A stretch of DNA of 64,000 bases from JBEKYD01 sp052148435. Its GTDB lineage: Bacteria; Acidobacteriota; Terriglobia; Bryobacterales; Bryobacteraceae. Both the position numbers and the translations under genes were made by a program. The notes under the pieces were generated by a model. That model had not been told where the DNA came from. It saw only the letters and a list, made by a program, of their open reading frames with translations, and searched no databases. The DNA is taken from contig JBKQIF010000055.1 in assembly GCA_052148435.1 (NCBI GenBank), positions 19,015-83,014 on the forward strand, read 5' to 3'. Below are positions 60,403-64,000 of this stretch, piece after piece (the stretch's first letter is position 1; each line of letters opens with the position of its first letter).

Positions 60403-60481
60403 ATGGCCGGGTTGCCAGTGAGCTAACTTGCTGAAACGCGGGCATTAGGCACAACGGACATGTCCCGCACCCACGTGTCAG

Positions 60482-60550
60482 AAGATACACTCCGGGCGCG
60501 AGTTTGCGCATGCCCTTAGCCCAGGCCGGGGTGTGCGTGGGGCGGTTCAC
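60482..60550 (-). pseudogene. 5' part of the split early gene
   Basis: GTG 60550 overlaps the upstream stop by 4 bases (GTGA). It reads VNRPTHTPAWAKGMRKLAPG then VYL, then enters the inserted segment. The frame runs on to a stop at 60374, adding unrelated residues (LTRGCGTCPLCLMPAFQQ), so a 58-residue hybrid could be made. The APGVYL(D) motif with an IC..FGVP..N continuation is the expected layout of an intact small phage protein. Confidence 0.65.
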
Positions 60551-60774
60551 GGCTCGTCTCCTATTACCTGCCCGTCCCACACGTTGACGTGCAGCGCGGG
60601 CGGCGGGCTCGGATCCACGCTGACCAGGTGACGGCGCCGGCCGTCCAGATACTTGCTCACGATCTTGATGCCGCGGTCTTTGGGATAGATGCAGGCGATA
60701 AGCTGGCCGTCCTCCCACACCTCGACAATCGCGGCGCCGGTTGCGGCGTGCTCGTGCATACGCAGCTCGGTCAT
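60547..60774 (-). CDS. Early phage protein
   Basis: 75 residues from ATG 60774, which overlaps the preceding stop (ATGA). Beta-type start (AAIVEVWEDGQLIACIYPKD), then GIKIVSKYLDGRRRHLVSVD and a Pro-rich end. No family recognised, but the sequence resembles small cytoplasmic phage proteins. Part of the early operon. Confidence 0.7.
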   Translation of the reverse strand: MTELRMHEHAATGAAIVEVWEDGQLIACIYPKDRGIKIVSKYLDGRRRHLVSVDPSPPPALHVNVWDGQVIGDEP

Positions 60775-60962
60775 GGCGTGCCCTCCGGCGGCGTGTTGCC
60801 GACGCGGACGCGCCCCTCGCACAGCTCGGACGCGAGCGCGTGGGCGGCCACCGCCAGATCGTAGCTATCGCAGCCATAGGACGCCGGCGGGAGGCTCAGC
60901 TCGCCCGAGACCTGGCAGAAATCGCACGACCAGTAGACGAGCGGGGCGTAGGTCTTGCTCAT
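60771..60962 (-). CDS. Small Cys-rich early protein
   Basis: 63 residues. WSCDFCQVSGE gives a CxxC near the N-terminus and SELCEGR a further Cys, with YGCDSYD between them, so a zinc-binding fold is possible. Stop and start overlap its neighbours by 4 bases on both sides. Confidence 0.7.
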   Translation of the reverse strand: MSKTYAPLVYWSCDFCQVSGELSLPPASYGCDSYDLAVAAHALASELCEGRVRVGNTPPEGTP

Positions 60963-61270
60963 GGCATCACCCAGTCTGTGGGCTTGGTGGGACCCTGACT
61001 CTTACCGGTGCGCTCGGCGCGGTACTTGCGGAAGTCGATGATTAGACCCATAGCTTGCTCCTTGCCCGATCCCACGTGGTTAAGGACCCAGTCAAAGATA
61101 AAACTGTCCTCCTCGGCGGCTTCGGCCGCTTCGAGAATGGCATGAGCGTGTTGGCGGGCCTGCTCGGTATCCATCTGGCAGACTATTTCGGTGCCCCGCA
61201 GCAACTGCACGAATGGCTCACCTTTTTGGTTGATGCCAGATTGGTGCCACAGAATATTGTCGGGACTCAT
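60959..61270 (-). CDS. Early phage protein
   Basis: 103 residues from ATG 61270. Begins MSPDNILWHQSGINQKGEPF, followed by a helical, acidic middle (ARQHAHAILEAAEAAEEDSF) and IFDWVLNHVGSGKEQAMGLI. A small alpha/beta protein, not recognised. An upstream in-frame ATG exists but the 4-bp overlap fixes the start. Confidence 0.72.
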   Translation of the reverse strand: MSPDNILWHQSGINQKGEPFVQLLRGTEIVCQMDTEQARQHAHAILEAAEAAEEDSFIFDWVLNHVGSGKEQAMGLIIDFRKYRAERTGKSQGPTKPTDWVMP

Positions 61271-61494
61271 GCGGCCTCCGGAGGCGGTGCAATCCGCTGG
61301 TAGGTGCAAGCACGCGGACACCGCGTTTCATCGGGCTGGTAGCCGAGGGTTTCCATTTTGCACGGGCTGTAGCTGTCGAACACGACCGCGCACTCGTTGC
61401 CGCGCTGGTCGACGAGCTCGCCGAACATGCGCAGGATGGCGTGCGAGCGGCCGTAATACCGGCACGCCGGCGCGGGAGCGAGGGCGGGGCTCAT
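61267..61494 (-). CDS. Small Cys-containing early protein
   Basis: 75 residues. Four Cys (PACRYYGRS, NECAVVFDSY, SPCKMETLG, RCPRACTYQ) are spread through it. No known finger spacing is obvious. Overlaps both neighbours by 4 bases. Function unknown. Confidence 0.68.
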   Translation of the reverse strand: MSPALAPAPACRYYGRSHAILRMFGELVDQRGNECAVVFDSYSPCKMETLGYQPDETRCPRACTYQRIAPPPEAA

Positions 61495-61679
61495 GCGCCC
61501 GCCTTTCTGACGCGCTGGCTAAGCGCCTGGAAATCGCGCGCGGCGGCGCGCAGACACTCGGGATGGACGGGGATTTCGTCCACGTCGCGCAGCGGCCCCC
61601 TGCGCAGGGTGATGGTCGCCTCTTCGGTGTAGACCGGCGTGCAGCAAAAGTAACAGTTGATCGTCTCTCCTATCGTCAC
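61491..61679 (-). CDS. Small zinc-finger-like early protein
   Basis: 62 residues, GTG start inside the preceding stop region. INCYFCCTPVYTEEATITLR then VHPECLRAAARDF has a CxxC and a downstream HPxC, matching a treble-clef/LIM-like knuckle. Probably binds zinc. Confidence 0.7.
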   Translation of the reverse strand: MTIGETINCYFCCTPVYTEEATITLRRGPLRDVDEIPVHPECLRAAARDFQALSQRVRKAGA

Positions 61680-61996
61680 GATGCTTCCTCCAAATACGCG
61701 AGGATCGGCCGCGCGGCGTCCTTTTTCGCAACGCGTTCGTCTCGCTGTCCGATGAGCCATTGTGTAAACTTGGCGCTCCAGCTCGGGTAATCGGCCGCGC
61801 GATGGCAGCGCCGGCATAAGAGCGCCAGGTTCATATCGTCGTTGTTGCTTGTATCCCCGTCCAGGTGGGCACCGTCGAGGGCGGAGCGCAGACCTGACGG
61901 GCGGTCTGGGAGATCGCAGCGTTCGCAGGCATAGGAGGCGCGCACCCGCAGGGCGGGAAGAACAATGGTGCGCCAATGGTGGCCGTAAGGGGACAT
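61676..61996 (-). CDS. HNH endonuclease
   Basis: 106 residues. CERCDLPDRPSG and LLCRRCHRAADYP supply the two zinc knuckles; LDGAHLDGDTSNNDDMNLA between them carries the HNH core. Phage HNH proteins nick DNA during packaging or homing. It sits in the early operon rather than beside the terminase. The start ATG 61996 lies 27 bases after the preceding gene. Confidence 0.88.
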   Translation of the reverse strand: MSPYGHHWRTIVLPALRVRASYACERCDLPDRPSGLRSALDGAHLDGDTSNNDDMNLALLCRRCHRAADYPSWSAKFTQWLIGQRDERVAKKDAARPILAYLEEAS

Positions 61997-62023
61997 GGCG
62001 GGCGCGGGGGGCGCGGGAGACGG

Positions 62024-62554
62024 TCACACGAGCCCGGCGATTCGCGCCTTGTTGGCATCGATTTCGGCGAGCGTGAGACCTTGAAGCTTCTTCGTGCGCG
62101 GCGGCCAAAGTTCCATGAGGGCTTTAACCGCGGCGATTCGTTTCTGGTGCCGTTCGCGATCTTTCTGGTTGAGCACCTTCAGGTATCTCTCCAGGTCCTC
62201 GTAATGGAGCTTGGAGCGCTCGACCTTTTCCCCGTCTCCCACGGGCACGAGATCGGGAAGCTTTATGGCAATTTCCCGGATCTCCGGAAATAGCCAGGCG
62301 GCGGCGGATTCGTCGCTGCGATCACGCTCGCGAAGCCTCTTCACCGTCCGGATAAAGTATCGGCTGCGTAGAGTCTGGTCGAGTTCGGCGAGAAAATCGG
62401 GCTCGGCGAGAGTTACGATTTCCTGCACAAGATTGGCGGCCGGCAGGTTGGGGAAAAGGGCCATGGTGTTGCGGACCAGCTCTTCACACTCCTTGCCACT
62501 GACATGGCGTGCACTGCCGTGCGTGTAGCTTTCTTGCAACAGTCTGTTTTTCAT
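62024..62554 (-). CDS. Early phage protein, helical
   Basis: 176 residues, with GAAAGGGGATC before its ATG. Highly helical and charged: SGKECEELVRNTMALFPNLP, AELDQTLRSRYFIRTVKRLR, and ELWPPRTKKLQGLTLAEIDA. No catalytic or metal motif. The C-terminal segment resembles that of replisome-organiser-like proteins only superficially. Function unknown. Confidence 0.72.
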   Translation of the reverse strand: MKNRLLQESYTHGSARHVSGKECEELVRNTMALFPNLPAANLVQEIVTLAEPDFLAELDQTLRSRYFIRTVKRLRERDRSDESAAAWLFPEIREIAIKLPDLVPVGDGEKVERSKLHYEDLERYLKVLNQKDRERHQKRIAAVKALMELWPPRTKKLQGLTLAEIDANKARIAGLV

Positions 62555-62563
62555 GATCCCCTT

Positions 62564-62817
62564 TCACTTCGCGGGCGCGGGGGGCTTGCTGCCTCCCACT
62601 GCCTGCACGCGCAGCCGGCGGAGTTCCGGCCGCGGCCAGTCGTTTTTATCGCTATCGATCACCAATTCCGCCCACACCCGCTCGGCGGGTTCGTACGCCT
62701 CCGGCGCGGCGTGGATCTCGCGCGCCTGGTCGAGCAGGTACGCCCAGCGTTCGGGGGTGAGCGGTGCTTCGATGCCGGCGTAGAGGGGGGGGAGGTGGGA
62801 TCGTACGCGGGGCTCAT
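62564..62817 (-). pseudogene. Early gene with a probable one-base frameshift
   Basis: The ATG at 62817 has AAGGAGG 6 bases before it and overlaps the upstream stop (ATGA), like every neighbour. It reads MSPAYDPTSPP, then meets a run of eight G (62785-62792 on the plus strand). After it the natural sequence LYAGIEAPLTPERWAYLLDQ, AREIHAAPEAYEPAERVWAE continues in another frame to the stop at 62564. One more base in the run would restore an 84-residue protein. A GTG at 62824 opens the second frame but sits on top of the ribosome site. Confidence 0.65.
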
Positions 62818-63386
62818 CGCTCACCTCCTTGTTTTCGCTGGAAGGCCTTCTGTACTGTGTTATCGCCAGTTGCGATATCGCTGGACGGATCGTTGTCGAT
62901 ACTCTCCAGGGCCACACGGCGAATCTTCCAGCCTCGATCCTTGCGGGCGGCCAGCAGCCCTTCGGCGACCATGCGGCGTAGCAGGCCCTTGGTGAGCCCG
63001 GTATAGGCGGCGGCTTCCGGGAGGGTCAAAAAGAGCTTGGCGGAGACGCTGGCAGCCTCCGGCGCCGGGGGAGGGGTAACGCTGACGAGTTGGCGCACCA
63101 GGGCGAGGACGTCGGAGGCTGGCACCCCGTTGGACGGGCGGAGTTCCGCGGCGCGCTCCTCGATCGAGGACTCGGAGACGACCACGGCAGTTACGGCCGA
63201 GGCTATGGCTTCGACTTCGGACGGGTCGAATACTACCTCGGGGCGCTTACCTTTGCGTTGCCGGCGCGTGCACGCCGGACCTTTGCCGCCGGCGACCAGG
63301 CGGTCGAGAGTTCTCTCGCTGATTCCCAGCCGCGCGGCGGCGACTGTCTTCGGCAACCAGGAGGATAAGTCTGTTGTTGGGGACAT
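62814..63386 (-). CDS. Excisionase-like protein with two helix-turn-helix segments
   Basis: 190 residues. The first HTH reads WLPKTVAAARLGISERTLDR, the second LFLTLPEAAAYTGLTKGLLR then GWKIRRVALESI, the layout of MerR/excisionase-type HTH_17 domains. A Ser/Glu-rich linker lies between them. It may act as excisionase for the tyrosine integrase or as early regulator. Third gene seen in the early operon. Confidence 0.8.
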   Translation of the reverse strand: MSPTTDLSSWLPKTVAAARLGISERTLDRLVAGGKGPACTRRQRKGKRPEVVFDPSEVEAIASAVTAVVVSESSIEERAAELRPSNGVPASDVLALVRQLVSVTPPPAPEAASVSAKLFLTLPEAAAYTGLTKGLLRRMVAEGLLAARKDRGWKIRRVALESIDNDPSSDIATGDNTVQKAFQRKQGGER

Positions 63387-63396
63387 CGGACTCCTT

Positions 63397-63594
63397 TCAG
63401 GCTGAGGCTCTTTGGGCTTTGACCGCCTCGCGTTCGCACGCGCGGCAGAAGGCGCGCTGCTGCGGTTTGCCGCTCGCAGACCGGAGTTGGTGCGTGCGTA
63501 CCATCTGGTGGCCGCACTCGAGCTCCAGGAGATAGCGGCTTCCGCGCGGCGGGTGGGCGGCCTGGTAGGTGTAGGAGAGGATGGCGCGCATCAT
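63397..63594 (-). CDS. Small zinc-binding early protein
   Basis: 65 residues from ATG 63594, which overlaps the upstream stop. ELECGHQMVRTHQLR and RAFCRACEREAV give Cys-Gly-His and CxxC ligands of a zinc ribbon. The ATG at 63591 is an alternative but does not preserve the overlap. Function unknown. Confidence 0.7.
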   Translation of the reverse strand: MMRAILSYTYQAAHPPRGSRYLLELECGHQMVRTHQLRSASGKPQQRAFCRACEREAVKAQRASA

Positions 63595-63792
63595 GACCCT
63601 TCCTCCGCATCGATGAGCACCTGTAGGTTTGCGGCGAGCCGGCGGGCGGGCGGCGCTGAGGGCGGCCAGCAGCGAGCCGTGGCGGTTGTCGTCGAGCATG
63701 AGCCGGCGCAAGAGTTCGCGAGCTGTCTCGATGGCCTGCAGCGACTCGCGGTAGGCGCCCATCACGTTCGGGGGGCGGGCAACGTCGACCAT
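63591..63792 (-). pseudogene. First early gene seen, with a probable frameshift
   Basis: Starts MVDVARPPNVMGAYRESLQA, IETARELLRRLMLDDNRHGS, LLAALSA. In the GGCGGGCGGGCGGCG tract (63641-63655) the sensible frame appears to change: downstream RRLAANLQVLIDAEEGS ends in TGA at 63591-63593, exactly overlapping the next ATG. Without the shift the frame runs into the following gene. The frame is also open for about 25 codons before the ATG without a start codon, so the true beginning may be further right. Confidence 0.55.
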
Positions 63793-63946
63793 TTTGCTGG
63801 CGCCGACGATATGGTTGGTTTTTTCCGGCGCGGGGGTATTCTCCGCGGGCGGGAAGTGGATGGAGCGAGTGCTGCTAGCCTAACCTTCGCAGTTGGGCCG
63901 AGTTTCACACTAAATTCGAGCAGATGGTCGAGGCAAGCCCTGCGCT

Positions 63947-63969
63947 GTGAGCAAAACATTTTCGTGAGC
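63947..63969. promoter_or_regulatory. Direct repeat upstream of the early operon
   Basis: GTGAGC occurs at 63947-63952 and again at 63964-63969, 17 bases apart, about 160 bases upstream of the first early ATG. On the minus strand TTGCCT and TTTAGT about 16 bases apart (near 63910-63940) could be a weak promoter. No firm assignment. Confidence 0.25.
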
Positions 63970-64000
63970 GCTTGTAGTGGAGACCTACCCTCTATGCAGG

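Larger units (their letters stand above)
59523..60481 (+). mobile_element. 959-bp inserted segment of opposite orientation
   Basis: Plus-strand coding segment inside an otherwise minus-strand operon. Its left edge cuts a metallophosphoesterase gene in the middle and its right end follows a complete C39-like peptidase gene. The flanks rejoin into one reading frame. No terminal inverted repeats or target duplication were found. Just outside the left edge CGAAGTAA/TTACTTCG (59498-59519) forms a hairpin. Origin could be illegitimate recombination or an assembly chimera. Confidence 0.6.
28651..64000. mobile_element. Prophage with P22-like virion gene order, right end not seen
   Basis: Starts with a tyrosine recombinase and continues through packaging, portal, scaffold, coat, tail and ejection genes, then a divergent regulatory region and a leftward early operon that reaches the window edge. 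Gene order from terminase to ejection proteins parallels Salmonella phage P22. No attL/attR pair could be named because the right end is missing. The left boundary lies between the amidase stop (28462) and the integrase. Confidence 0.88.

Overview
This window looks like one piece of a high-GC acidobacterial chromosome, probably of the Solibacter/Bryobacter kind. That placement is an inference from gene content: a GWxTD-domain secreted protein, a carboxypeptidase-regulatory-like outer-membrane barrel protein, a PEP-CTERM protein, a Memo-like protein, several Tat-signal enzymes and short GTGGC...GCCAC palindromic repeats. No rRNA, tRNA or CRISPR array was recognised.

Bases 1-28,500 are host chromosome. 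In order they hold: a partial Tat-exported enzyme, a POT peptide transporter, a GWxTD protein, an outer-membrane barrel-like protein coupled to an amidohydrolase, a PEP-CTERM protein, a GNAT-fold acyltransferase paired with a VAO-type flavin oxidase, a vitamin B6 operon (MocR regulator, pdxS, pdxT, LMW phosphatase), a lone nuclease-methyltransferase resembling type IIG/ISP restriction enzymes, a Phd/VapC toxin-antitoxin pair, a Memo protein, a beta-lactamase-fold hydrolase, thiL, a cold-shock protein, an alpha/beta hydrolase, a fused aroDE and an amidase. A 141-bp palindromic repeat lies in frame inside the signal-peptide region of the beta-lactamase-fold hydrolase.

From about 28,650 to the right edge lies a prophage whose head and tail genes follow the order of Salmonella phage P22: small and large terminase, portal, scaffold, coat, gp4-like proteins, a gp10-like protein, tail protein, acetyltransferase and three ejection-type proteins. 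It begins with a tyrosine recombinase. Two virion-region genes encode proteins with Sec signal peptides. No lysin, replication gene or CI-like repressor was recognised; the element runs off the window, so these may lie to the right.

At 56,500-58,900 a divergent control region separates a leftward set of small genes (including an HNH-like protein and a membrane protein) from a rightward pair ending in a serine recombinase with a Cys/His-rich insert. The region carries two perfect 13-bp inverted half-sites, one lying between the -35 and -10 of a likely leaderless promoter. From 63,800 leftward runs a tightly packed early operon of small, often Cys-rich proteins joined by 4-bp stop/start overlaps. 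Two of these genes appear frameshifted in G-rich tracts. One is split by a 959-bp plus-strand segment carrying the 3' half of a metallophosphoesterase gene and a C39-like peptidase gene.
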